Under the pieces are notes generated by a model, which saw nothing but the letters and a program-made list of their open reading frames with translations, did not search any database and was not told where the DNA came from. DNA of 64,000 bases from NCBI GenBank assembly GCA_964569795.1, contig CAZMVB010000003.1, forward strand, positions 1 to 64,000, given 5' to 3'. Below, in pieces: positions 1 through 8,700 of the stretch. Source of the DNA: JAHJDS01 sp964569795. Its GTDB lineage: Bacteria; Desulfobacterota; Desulfarculia; Desulfarculales; JAHJDS01. The stretch's first letter is position 1, and each line of letters opens with the position of its first letter. The position numbers and the translations under genes are program-made.

Positions 1-271
1 GGGTCAGCTTCTCGTCGATGACCCCCATGGCCCCTTCCGCCGTCTGGATCATGGAGATGCCGTCCGAGGCGTTCCGGATGCCCTGGTTGATCACCGCGAT
101 GTCGGCCCGCATCAACTCCCGAATGGCCAGACCGGCGGCGTCGTCGGCGGCCGAGTTGATCCGGAGGCCCGAGGACAGCCGCTCGGTCGATTTGGACAAC
201 CGGGCGTAGATCGTTCCCAGGTGCCGGGCCGCGTTCATGGCCATCATGTTGTGATTGATGACTAGAGACAT
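1..271 (-). CDS. fliC: Flagellin, N-terminal part (gene runs off the window)
   Basis: Reading the minus strand from an ATG at 271 gives a typical flagellin N-terminal D0/D1 helix: it opens MSLVINHNMMAMNAARHL, then has the RLSSGLRINSAADDAAGLAI block and an N-Q-G-I-R-N-A-S-D-G-I-S-M-I-Q-T-A-E-G-A stretch, all hallmark flagellin motifs. About 90 codons are present; the rest lies beyond base 1. A strong ribosome site (CAGGGAGG) sits 7-8 bases upstream of the ATG. Product is the filament subunit exported by the flagellar type III system. A sigma-28-type promoter lies about 165 bases upstream, leaving a long 5' leader. Family assignment is firm; the symbol is by convention. Confidence 0.95.
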   Translation of the reverse strand, partial: MSLVINHNMMAMNAARHLGTIYARLSKSTERLSSGLRINSAADDAAGLAIRELMRADIAVINQGIRNASDGISMIQTAEGAMGVIDEKLT

Positions 272-438
272 GACTTTTCCTCCCTGAAAAGCGGGGCACT
301 AGGTCCCCGGTCGGTCGGGCGTCCCTGCCCGAGGCGACCTCCGGCTCGCCACCGATGCCTGCGGAGGGAGGGCGTCCCCGGTCCCCGTGGCGGCAGTAGG
401 TCGAGTCCATCCATTGTCCGAAGCTCGATTCGCAGTTC

Positions 439-466
439 TTATCGGCCGAAGGTTGGTTTCCGCTTA
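439..466 (-). promoter_or_regulatory. Sigma-28 (FliA) type flagellin promoter
   Basis: Minus strand reads TAAG, 16 bases, then GCCGATAA (446-439). The -10 octamer is identical to the FliA consensus GCCGATAA, and the -35 resembles TAAA with spacing one base longer than usual (16 rather than 15). It points at the flagellin start at 271, which is the expected class-3 flagellar target. Confidence 0.7.
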
Positions 467-569
467 AGCACTTTTTCCGCCCTGACCACATTTTTTTCGA
501 AGGTTGATCCGGCGGTCGAACCCGAGTCACCGGTGGCCGGAACCCCAAATCAGAAGCCAATCCCGGCCC

Positions 570-599
570 TTGACAACCTCCACCAAAACAGCCTTAATT
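570..599 (+). promoter_or_regulatory. Candidate housekeeping promoter for cheR
   Basis: TTGACA at 570-575 is a perfect -35 hexamer; TTAATT follows after 18 bases (594-599), or CTTAAT after 17. It lies 50-80 bases upstream of the cheR start. Confidence 0.4.
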
Positions 600-648
600 A
601 GACCGGGGAGTGGGGGGGCGAACCTGTTGCAATATGGAGTGACTAAAA

Positions 649-1530
649 TTGACCTCGGACAACGGTTCCCAGCCGATACCGCTTTCCCTGACCGACGATG
701 AGTTTTCGCTTTTTCGTGACCTGATCTACGACAAGGCGGGCATCCACTTCAACGAATCGAAGAAGTACCTGCTGGAAAACAGGTTGGCCTCACGCCTCCG
801 GCAGTGCGGCCTGGACAGCTTCGAGGAATATTTCCGGTTCATCAACACCGCCACCCATTACGGCCACAGCGAGATGCTCAGCCTGTTCGAGGCCGTCACC
901 ACCAATGAAACCTTCTTTTTTCGCAACCCGCCCCAACTGAAGGTCTTCCAGGAGGAGGTCCTGCCCCGGGTGCTCAGGGACCCGGCCAAGGTCAGCTCCC
1001 GCAAGCTGCGGCTGTGGAGCGTGGGCTGCTCCAGCGGCGAGGAGCCCTATACCCTGGCCATTTTGATCCTGGAGCACCTGGGCGTCTTTCGCGAACAGTG
1101 GGACGTGACCATTCTGGCCCACGACATCTCCCACCAGATGCTCAAACGGGCCCAGGAGGGGGTGTACAACGACCACTCCATGCGCCTGACGCCCGATTTG
1201 ATCAAGCAGCGCTACTTCGATCGGAACGACAACGGTTACCTGGTCAAGGGCCTGGTCAAGGAGCTGGTCAAGTTCGAGTTCATGAACCTCAAGGACCACC
1301 TGCGGATGCGGCTGATCCGGGGCATGGACATCGTCTTCTGCCGCAACGTGATCATCTATTTCGACGAGCAGATGAAAAAATCGGTCATCGGCCATCTTCA
1401 CCAGGCCTTGAACGACGGGGGCCACCTGTTCATCGGCCATTCGGAATCACTTCACGGAATCACCGACGCCTTCAAGCTGATCCACTATCCCGGGGCGATC
1501 GTCTATCAAAAACCAATCGAGGCGGTCTGA
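649..1530 (+). CDS. cheR: Chemotaxis protein methyltransferase CheR
   Basis: 293 residues, normal for CheR. It transfers methyl groups from S-adenosylmethionine to glutamates of chemoreceptors in the cytoplasm. The N-terminal helical CheR_N domain (about residues 12-70) is followed by the Rossmann methyltransferase domain: TNETFFFRNP, the SAM loop WSVGCSSGEEPYTLA, DIS/HDIS at the next strand, and FCRNVIIYFD plus FIGHSES near the C-terminus. The start is TTG with GGAG 8-10 bases upstream; no better ATG fits. It is divergent from flagellin and followed 8 bases later by the convergent end of the ubiB-like gene. No C-terminal receptor-tethering pentapeptide partner can be judged from here. Confidence 0.95.
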   Translation: MTSDNGSQPIPLSLTDDEFSLFRDLIYDKAGIHFNESKKYLLENRLASRLRQCGLDSFEEYFRFINTATHYGHSEMLSLFEAVTTNETFFFRNPPQLKVFQEEVLPRVLRDPAKVSSRKLRLWSVGCSSGEEPYTLAILILEHLGVFREQWDVTILAHDISHQMLKRAQEGVYNDHSMRLTPDLIKQRYFDRNDNGYLVKGLVKELVKFEFMNLKDHLRMRLIRGMDIVFCRNVIIYFDEQMKKSVIGHLHQALNDGGHLFIGHSESLHGITDAFKLIHYPGAIVYQKPIEAV

Positions 1531-1538
1531 TCGGGCGG

Positions 1539-3200
1539 TCAATCCCTCTTGCGCCGATCCCGCCACAGGACCCAGAGCAGCCCGACGGTCCCCAGTCCCC
1601 CGGCGGCCAGCAGGACGTAACCCAGGCCGGCCCTCAGTGACGAGCCGGTCTGACCCAGCAGCCACGCCCCGGACAACAGCAGCCCGGCCGTGACCAGGGC
1701 CGCCGCCAGGCGACCCAGGCCCCGGGCCAGGGGCCTGAAGAAACTGTCGGCCCGCTCGTACTCGTGCCTGATCTTGAGGTCGCCGGCCTCCAGCTTGGTC
1801 AACAGCCGCTCGATCCGGCCCGGCAGGGCGGTCAGCAGGTCCTGAAACTCGCGGAGGCCGAGGACGTGCTCGGCCAGCCAGCGCCGCGGTTCCCCGATTT
1901 TGGGGGCGATGTCCCGTTCGGTCATCTCCCGGCCGGCGGCGAACATGTCGAAGTTTTCATTAAGCATCCGGCAGACGCCTTCCATCAGCCCGAAGGACAG
2001 CATCAGGGCCACCCACTCGGTCGGGAAATTGGCCACCTCGTAGCGGTTGATCAGGACCAAGAACTCGCGGAAGAGGAGTTCCAGGTTGCGCCGGTTGTCC
2101 AGGCTGCGCATGCTCTTGGCCAGCAGCAGATCGGCGTCGTGTTGAAAGGCCCGGATGTCCACCCCCGGGCCCAGGACGCCGGCGTTGACCAGGACCGTCG
2201 AGACCAGATCGGCCCGCTCCAGGAAGAAGGCCCCCAGGAGGCGCTGGAAATGGCGCCTGGACTGGCGGCCGATGTAGCTGACGTTGCCGAAGTCCAGGAA
2301 GGCGGCCCGTCCGTCGGCCATGATCCGGACGTTGCCCTGGTGGGGATCGCCGTGGAAGCAGCCGGCCTCGAGGGTCTGCCGCAGCAGGCTCATGGACAGG
2401 TCATGGGCGATCCGGCCCAGATCGACGCCCGCCAGGTCCGTTGCCCGGCCGGGGGCCACCCCCTCGACCCAGTCCATGGTCAGGACCCGGGAGGTGCACA
2501 GCTCGCGGATCGTCCCCGGGACGAAGACGCCCCGGTGATCGGCCAGCACCTCGGCGAACTGGTCGATCTTGGCCGCCTCGGAAAGGAAATCGAGCTCGGC
2601 CCGCAGCGATTCCGAGAACTGGCGGACCAGGGCCCTGGGCTGGTAGCGCCGCGAGGCGGGGATCCGTTTTTCCAGGGCGTCGGCCAGATCGGCCAGGATG
2701 GCCAGATCGGCCCGGACCTCGGCCTCGATGCCCGGCCGCTGGACCTTGACCGCCACCGGCTCACCGGTGACCAGTTCGGCCCGATAGACCACGCCGATCG
2801 AGGCCGCGGCCGTGGGCTCGGTCTCGAAGCGGGCGAAGACGTCCTCGGGCGGCGCGCCCAGTTCGGCCTCGATCACGGCCCGCATGTCCGCCCAGGCCGG
2901 CGGCGGGACGTCCTCCTGGAGCGACCCCAGGATGCGGACGTAGTCCGGCGGCAGGATGTCCGGTCGGCAGGCCAGCTTCTGGCCGAGCTTGATGAAGGTC
3001 ACCCCGGCCTCGGTCAGGGCGTCGCGCAAATTGGTCGCCCGGATCTGGCTCATTTCCAGACGGCCCTCTTCGGGACCGCTCCGGCCGCCCCAGCCCAGCT
3101 CGGCCAGGAGGTGGCCGAAACCATGGCGGACCAGGACCGAGACCAGGGCGGCCTTGCGTTTGACGTGCCGAGTCAGGGCCAGGCCGGGTATGCCGGTCAT
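1539..3200 (-). CDS. ubiB: UbiB/ABC1 (AarF) family atypical kinase
   Basis: About 553 residues, the usual UbiB size. The family are atypical ATP-binding kinases needed for quinone biosynthesis or lipid trafficking at the inner membrane. Visible motifs are the KxGQ helix (FIKLGQKLACRPDILP, about residues 70-85), the ATP lysine in VAVKVQRPG, the catalytic-type FHGDPHQGN and the metal loop FLDFG. Two hydrophobic segments at the C-terminus (after about residue 500) fit membrane anchoring, ending in a basic tail. The ATG at 3200 is preferred over that at 3206 because GGAGGG lies 7 bases before it. Monocistronic, convergent with cheR. Whether the quinone is ubiquinone or menaquinone is not visible, so the symbol is a family label. 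Confidence 0.9.
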   Translation of the reverse strand: MTGIPGLALTRHVKRKAALVSVLVRHGFGHLLAELGWGGRSGPEEGRLEMSQIRATNLRDALTEAGVTFIKLGQKLACRPDILPPDYVRILGSLQEDVPPPAWADMRAVIEAELGAPPEDVFARFETEPTAAASIGVVYRAELVTGEPVAVKVQRPGIEAEVRADLAILADLADALEKRIPASRRYQPRALVRQFSESLRAELDFLSEAAKIDQFAEVLADHRGVFVPGTIRELCTSRVLTMDWVEGVAPGRATDLAGVDLGRIAHDLSMSLLRQTLEAGCFHGDPHQGNVRIMADGRAAFLDFGNVSYIGRQSRRHFQRLLGAFFLERADLVSTVLVNAGVLGPGVDIRAFQHDADLLLAKSMRSLDNRRNLELLFREFLVLINRYEVANFPTEWVALMLSFGLMEGVCRMLNENFDMFAAGREMTERDIAPKIGEPRRWLAEHVLGLREFQDLLTALPGRIERLLTKLEAGDLKIRHEYERADSFFRPLARGLGRLAAALVTAGLLLSGAWLLGQTGSSLRAGLGYVLLAAGGLGTVGLLWVLWRDRRKRD

Positions 3201-3242
3201 CCCCATGCCCTCCGGTTGAATCAGTGGTTATTTTTGTCACGA

Positions 3243-3272
3243 AAACTAGCACGCTCCGGCCGGATCGGTCAA
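3243..3272 (-). promoter_or_regulatory. Candidate promoter of the ubiB-like gene
   Basis: Minus strand TTGACC (3272-3267), 18-base spacer, TAGTTT (3248-3243), about 40 bases upstream of the ATG. Confidence 0.4.
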
Positions 3273-3326
3273 CGATCGACCGGATTCCCCCCTGGCCGGC
3301 GGACGTGAATTTAATAAAAACGGTTG

Positions 3327-3355
3327 TTGACGCGCCCCGCGCCATTTATTATGTT
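3327..3355 (+). promoter_or_regulatory. Candidate promoter of the sodium-pump decarboxylase pair
   Basis: TTGACG (3327-3332), 17 bases, TATGTT (3350-3355). Transcription from it would begin near 3362, downstream of the ATG at 3351. This favours the GTG at 3399 as the true start of the first gene. Confidence 0.5.
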
Positions 3356-3398
3356 CACGGTTCGTTCCTGGACCAGTCAGGCGGATGGGGGTACGACC

Positions 3399-3821
3399 GT
3401 GTTCTGGGTTTTGGGACCCGGCGGACTGACGGGTGTCCTCGGCGGCGCGGTCGCCTTGGCCTCGCCGGGCGCCGACTGGTGGCTGCGGACCTTCGGGGAA
3501 CCCGGCGCCGCGACGAGCGCCCTGGACCTCCTGCTCTTTCTGGCACGAACCGTATTTCCCGCCGGCGGGGTCTGGCAGGTCCTGGACGTGAACGCCCTTA
3601 TGGCCCGCGTCTCGACCCTCTACCCGCCGGCCTGGGGCGACATCCTCCGGATCGTGGTCGGCGGCCTGGCGACCACCTTCTCGATCATGGTCCTGCTGGC
3701 GATCATCACCTGGGGCATGGGCAAGGCCATACCCAAGCTGGCTCCCGTCGGCCAGGGTGAAGACCGGAAAAAGGCGACCAAAGGCGGCCAAAACACGGCC
3801 CCCAAGGGGGGAGACGTATGA
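3399..3821 (+). CDS. OadG-like small subunit of a Na+-translocating decarboxylase
   Basis: About 140 residues from the GTG at 3399, which has a purine-rich GGATGGGGG ahead of it; an upstream in-frame ATG at 3351 would overlap the predicted -10. The C-terminal half has one strong membrane helix preceded by the G-G-L-A-T-T-F-S-I-M-V pattern typical of OadG/gamma or GcdD/delta subunits, then a polar lysine-rich cytoplasmic tail. These subunits hold the decarboxylase complex together at the membrane. It overlaps the next gene by ATGA, so the two are translationally coupled. Sequence similarity is weak by eye; context with the beta subunit carries the call. No alpha (carboxyltransferase) or biotin subunit is in this window. 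Confidence 0.6.
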   Translation: MFWVLGPGGLTGVLGGAVALASPGADWWLRTFGEPGAATSALDLLLFLARTVFPAGGVWQVLDVNALMARVSTLYPPAWGDILRIVVGGLATTFSIMVLLAIITWGMGKAIPKLAPVGQGEDRKKATKGGQNTAPKGGDV

Positions 3822-4951
3822 TCCGCACCGGCCTCAGTCTGATCACCCCGGGCCAGGTGGTCATGATCGTGGTGGGCCTGGGTTTCATCTACCTGGCGAT
3901 CAGGAAGGAGTGGGAGCCCTACGATCTGCTGCCCATCGGCGTCGGCATGATCCTGGCCAATCTGCCGCTGACCGGGCTTTTGACCCAGCCGGCCCCGGGC
4001 CTGGGAGCCGGTCAGGCGGGCCTGCTGGGCATCATCCTCAAGTACGGCCTCTACCACTGGAACATCCTGCCCCAGTTCATCTTCTTCGGCATCGGGGCCC
4101 TGACCGACTTCTCGCCCCTGATCGCCAACCCGCGGGCCTTCCTTTTAGGGGCGGCGGCCCAGGTGGGCATCTTCACCTCGTTTCTGGGGGCCATTTTACT
4201 GGGGTTCGGCCTGACCGAGGCCTGCTCCATCGGCATCATCGGCGGGGCCGACGGCCCGACGACCATCTACACCACCGGCCTGCTGGCCCCCCAGATCATG
4301 GGCATCACCGCCACGGCCGCCTACTCGTACATGGCCATGGTGGCCATCATCAAGCCGCCGATCATCAAACTCCTGACCAGCAAGAAAGAGCGGGAGACCT
4401 ATATGCGGCCGACGCTCCGGCCGGTGTCACGCCTGGAGCGGGTCCTGTTCCCGATCGTGACCACGATCATCATCGTCCTGCTGGTCCCCAAGAGCGGCCC
4501 CCTGGTGGGGATGCTCATGCTGGGCAATCTGATCCGGGAATCGGGCGTGGTCGAACGGCTGTCCCAGACCGCCCAGAACAGCCTGATCAACATCGTGACC
4601 ATCCTGCTGATGCTGGGCATCGGGGCGTCCCTGCCCGCCGAGCGGGTCTTCGACTGGGTGACGATCAAGGTCCTCGCCCTGGGACTGGCCGCCTTCTGCA
4701 TCGGGACCGGGGCCGGGGTCATCTTCGGCAAGATCATGAGCTGGGTGACCAAGGAGCCCTTCAACCCCATGCTCGGGGCGGCCGGGGTCAGCGCCGTGCC
4801 CATGAGCGCCCGGATCGTCCATCACCTGGGCCACCAGGCCAACAAGAAGAACTACCTCCTGATGCACGCCATGGGGCCCAACGTGGCCGGGGTGATCGGC
4901 TCGGCCGTGGTCGGCGGATATTTCCTGAGCTACTTCGGGGCGCTCAGGTAG
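3818..4951 (+). CDS. oadB: Na+-translocating decarboxylase beta subunit (OadB/GcdB family)
   Basis: 377 residues, standard for the family. The beta subunit is the polytopic inner-membrane protein that couples decarboxylation of carboxybiotin to Na+ export. About nine to eleven hydrophobic segments are evident. The diagnostic Na+-site loop GGADGPTTIYTTGLLAP (about residues 142-160) and the C-terminal AAGVSAVPMSARI block match the conserved regions known from oxaloacetate, methylmalonyl-CoA and glutaconyl-CoA decarboxylases. Substrate is set by the alpha subunit, which is not here, so the symbol is generic. It overlaps the upstream gamma-like gene and is followed by a clear terminator. Confidence 0.92.
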   Translation: MIRTGLSLITPGQVVMIVVGLGFIYLAIRKEWEPYDLLPIGVGMILANLPLTGLLTQPAPGLGAGQAGLLGIILKYGLYHWNILPQFIFFGIGALTDFSPLIANPRAFLLGAAAQVGIFTSFLGAILLGFGLTEACSIGIIGGADGPTTIYTTGLLAPQIMGITATAAYSYMAMVAIIKPPIIKLLTSKKERETYMRPTLRPVSRLERVLFPIVTTIIIVLLVPKSGPLVGMLMLGNLIRESGVVERLSQTAQNSLINIVTILLMLGIGASLPAERVFDWVTIKVLALGLAAFCIGTGAGVIFGKIMSWVTKEPFNPMLGAAGVSAVPMSARIVHHLGHQANKKNYLLMHAMGPNVAGVIGSAVVGGYFLSYFGALR

Positions 4952-4976
4952 TCATCCGGAATCAATCAAACGAGCA

Positions 4977-5001
4977 GGGCCGGGGCCACCCCGGCCCTTT
5001 T
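4977..5001 (+). terminator. Rho-independent terminator after oadB
   Basis: Nine-base perfect GC stem GGGCCGGGG/CCCCGGCCC with a 3-base loop, followed by TTTT, 26 bases after the oadB stop. Confidence 0.85.
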
Positions 5002-5003
5002 CC

Positions 5004-5732
5004 TTAGCGGGCGGAGCCGGGCGGGCCCTTCAGGTCGCGTGCGCGGAGCAGCCCCGAGGGGACCGTGGCCTCGGCCGGGGCGGCATAGACCCGGCCGGAG
5101 TAGGGCCGGAGCTGGGCCTGCCGGCGCCGGATCCGGACCCGGGCGATGAACATCAGGTGCTGCTTGAAATACGACCAGGCAAAGACCCGGCGCGAGGGAT
5201 TGGTCGGCCACGGGTCGCGCAGGACCACGTGGGTGATGTAGATCTTGTTGTTGGCGTTCATCCGGAAATAGGCGGCCGTAAGGACATAGGCGTGGGCCCC
5301 GAATCGCGGATTGCGCAGGCCCACCAGGAGCGGGTAGCCGTTTTTGAGGTCGGTCAGGACCGTGCCGGCGCTGGGCACCTGGGCCCGGCTGACGACCTGG
5401 ACCGGCCGTCCGTTGACGTCGGTGGCCCTGACGTTGAGGACCTTCATGATCTGCCAGCCGGTGGCCCGGTAGTTGCCCTCGTTGCCGTACACCAACCGGA
5501 CCAGATCGGCCTGGCGGACCAGGACGCCGTGGAGGTGGAGGATCATCTGGATGGCCGCGGCCCAGCACCAGTTGGACTTCCTCTGGCGGGCGATGTACAG
5601 CTTGAACTTGGCCGTGCGCACGCCCACGGCGCAGGCCCGGTGGCGTCGGTCGCAGGTGATGTCCGCCCGGGCCGTCGCCGCCCCGGCGACCATGGCCAGG
5701 ATCAGGCCTGAGACGCAAAGTCGTTTGAACAT
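5004..5732 (-). CDS. Secreted papain-like cysteine peptidase (C39-like/AvrRpt2-like)
   Basis: About 242 residues. The ATG at 5732 is preferred because AGGAGG lies 5 bases upstream. A signal peptide is clear (MFKRLCVSGLILAMVAGAA, then ARA). The catalytic cysteine sits in SNWCWAAAIQMIL, the N-W-C-W-A-A signature of papain-like peptidases such as the AvrRpt2 family. A later histidine in FGAHAYVLTAA and an aspartate in LRDPWPTN complete a plausible Cys-His-Asp triad. The arginine-rich C-terminal tail (about 50 residues) lies outside the fold. Exported, single gene; substrate unknown. Confidence 0.75.
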   Translation of the reverse strand: MFKRLCVSGLILAMVAGAATARADITCDRRHRACAVGVRTAKFKLYIARQRKSNWCWAAAIQMILHLHGVLVRQADLVRLVYGNEGNYRATGWQIMKVLNVRATDVNGRPVQVVSRAQVPSAGTVLTDLKNGYPLLVGLRNPRFGAHAYVLTAAYFRMNANNKIYITHVVLRDPWPTNPSRRVFAWSYFKQHLMFIARVRIRRRQAQLRPYSGRVYAAPAEATVPSGLLRARDLKGPPGSAR

Positions 5733-5789
5733 GAACACCTCCTGGTCAGGCCGGGGTCGTCCTTGGCGAAAGGCGGGCCTTAGCCCGGG

Positions 5790-8700
5790 TCAAAACTCGA
5801 CGTCGTAGAACAAGTCTACTCCGGTCGAAGCGCCCGTGCCAAGCTGTCCTTCGATTGTCCAGTTCCGGTTGAGGCGGTACTGGGCCTTGATCCGGGCCCC
5901 GGCCTGGGTGCCCACGCCGGTCCCGACGGTGACGTACACCTTGCGGCCGAAGTGCTGGCCGAGTTCGACCCCGGGCGAGCCGGAGAACTCGTCGGACACG
6001 ATCCGGACGGCGTTCGGGGCCAGGGGCAGTCTGACCAGGCGGGTGAAGTCCTGGAGCACGGTGTTGCCGATCATCGCCCCGGCCATGGTGCCCAGATCGG
6101 TGCCGCCGTCCCGGCGGCCGACGTCCCGGCCCAGCGAGAAGAAGCGGAGCACCTGGCCCGAGGACACCGGCGGGTCCGTGGCCAGTTCGAAACGGGGCGA
6201 TTCGGCCGTGCCCCGCACCCGGAGGATGTACTTGAAGGTGCCGCCCCGTTGCTCGAAGGTCAGGTTCAGGCTGGGATTGGGCCGCGCCAGTCCGGCGAAC
6301 ACGATCTGGCCGTGATTGACGTAGAACCGGGAGCCCTGGAGGGCGAAGTAACCCCGGAGGACCCTGATCAGGCCCGTCAGACGCAGGTCCTGGTCGGCCT
6401 TTTTGTGGACGCCGATCCGTCCGGCGGCGAAGACGTGCAGGCCCAGGCCGCTGACCGGGGTCGCCTCGGGGACGTCCACCCGGACGTTGACGGCCAGGCG
6501 CTTCAGAAAATCCAGGCCGACGCCGGCGGTCAGCGACCGGGTCAGGTCCCGGCGGGACCGGACGTCCTGGACCACGATCACGTCCCCGCCCCCGGCCTCG
6601 AATTCGGGACCGGTGAACAACTGCGCTCCCCGGATGACCACCCGCCCTGACGCCTTGGGCCGACGCCAGGTGCCCTGGAGGCGGCCGTCGGCGTCAAAGC
6701 GGACCCGGACGTTCTGGGACCGGACCACGGCGCTCCGGGCCGTGAATTTCAGGTCAAAGGCCCGGGGCAGCCCGGCCTCCAGGTCCATGCCGCCGGCCAC
6801 CGAGACCCGGCCTCGGCCGGAGCGGCCGGTCAGGCGCTCGATCACCAACCGTCGCCCGGTGAACCGGATCAGACCGCCCAGGCCGCTGATGTCCATGCCC
6901 TGGGGAATGGACCGGAAGGCGACGTTTTCGATCCGGATCAGGCCCGAGATTGCCCGGCCGTTGGACCTCAATCCGGCCCGGATCGACCCCTTGAGGCCGA
7001 TCAGGCCGGGCAGATCCAGGTTCAGGGCGGCTAGCCGGGGCAGGGCCGCCTGGACCCGCCATCGGGGCCGGCCCAGCGCCTGCCACTGCCAGGGGGCCAG
7101 GGACAGCTTGACCGCCTGCTCGAACTTCCCCAGGACCATGGCCGTCCGGGCCCCGGTCAGCCGGGCCTGGATGGTCAGCCGTCCGGGGCGGTATTTCAAG
7201 CCGATCCGGCCCGAGACCTCGACCCGGAACCGGTTCAGTCCGCCGAAGTCCCCCTGGGAGGCGCGGTAGCGGACGCCGGCCCGGGCCAGGCTGACCCGGG
7301 CCTCGACCAAGGGACGGCTCGCGGTCCCGCCCACTGAAAACGCGACCCGGCCGCCGCCGAACAGACGCCTCACCCCGGCCCACCTGACCCCCAGCCGGGC
7401 CAGACTCAGGATCTTTCCCTCTCCGGTCAATCGGATCGGACCGTCCACCAGGCCCGGCCCCCCGGGCCCGGTCAGGGCCAGGTTCAGGGGCAGACGGCCC
7501 CGGGCCTGAAAGGAAAGGCCCGGCGACCTGACCCGGAGGTTCACCTTGGCTTGCCGGTTTCGATAATCGAGGTCGAGATCGGCCGCCCGCACGATCACCC
7601 GGCGCCAGCTCAGGCCGCGCAGCCTGACCCGGGCCTTGACCCGTGGGGCGGCAGGGGTCCCCCGCCAGCGGGCCTCGAGGCCCAGCCGGCCCGCCAGGCG
7701 CGTCTTGAGACCGATCAGCGAGCTCCAGCGGCCCAGGGGCACCCGGGCCTTCAGGTCGCCCCGTAAACCATCCGGCGACCAGACCAGGCCCCTGACCGTG
7801 ATCCGGCCGCCCCGGCCGACCAGATTCAATCGGTCCAGGCTCATCCCGGCCGGGCCGATGGTCAGACGGCTGGCGCCCACGGTCCTCAGGCCAAGGCCTG
7901 TCAGCCGGGTCAGCCTCACGGCCAGGCGAGGCCCGGGTTCGAGACGGAGTCCGGCCGCGGCCGCCAGACGCCCCCAGCGCCGGACGGCCGCCCTCAGGGT
8001 CACCTGGCCGCTCCCCCGGTCCCAGCGCCCGGCCAGGTTGAGTCCCGTCCCGGACTCTCGTCCCACCTGGAACCGGCCGGCCTTGCCCCGCAGGACCAGG
8101 GCCAGTTCGTCCGGTGTCGGGGCCCCGCTCGCCTCGGCCTCGACCCTGACCCCGCGCAAATGCCAACCCGTGCCACTCGCCTCCGCGGCCCGCGCCATTA
8201 GATGCAGCCCGGCCGTGAGGTCGGGCCAGGCCCGCCCCAGGCCCCCCAGGACGGCCTCGGCCGCCAGGCCACGCAGCCGCACCGGACCGAACTTCACCTC
8301 CCGGGACCGCAGGCGGCCGGTTACCACCGTCGGCTCCAGTCGCTCCCAGGGTGCGAGTTCGGCCCCGACGGCCGGCAGACGGCCGGCCAGGTCGATCCGC
8401 AAATCGGTCACGGCCAGCCGGTCCCGGGCCGCGCCCGGGATGGACAGACTGAGCTCGAGGTCAGGGCCGCTCCAGGGCCCGCGGCATTGTCCCTTGAAAG
8501 ACACCGGTCCTTTCAGCCGCAAATCCTTGAGCCAGGCCAGGCCCAGGGGCGGCTTACCGCCGGGCCCGGCCGGCAGTCGCCTCAGCCGCCCCGTGATTTT
8601 CAGGTCGATCCGCCGCCGGTCGATGGAGTCGGCCCGGCCCGACCAGACCAGCCAGCCCCAGTCGCCGCGGGCCTCGGTCAGGCTGATCCGGCCGGACTCG

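Larger units (their letters stand above)
272..648. other. Divergent intergenic region between flagellin and cheR
   Basis: This 377-base gap separates two divergent motility/chemotaxis genes. It holds the flagellin leader, a sigma-28-type promoter on the minus strand (439-466) and a possible housekeeping promoter for cheR on the plus strand (570-599). No convincing ORF is seen in it. Confidence 0.6.
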
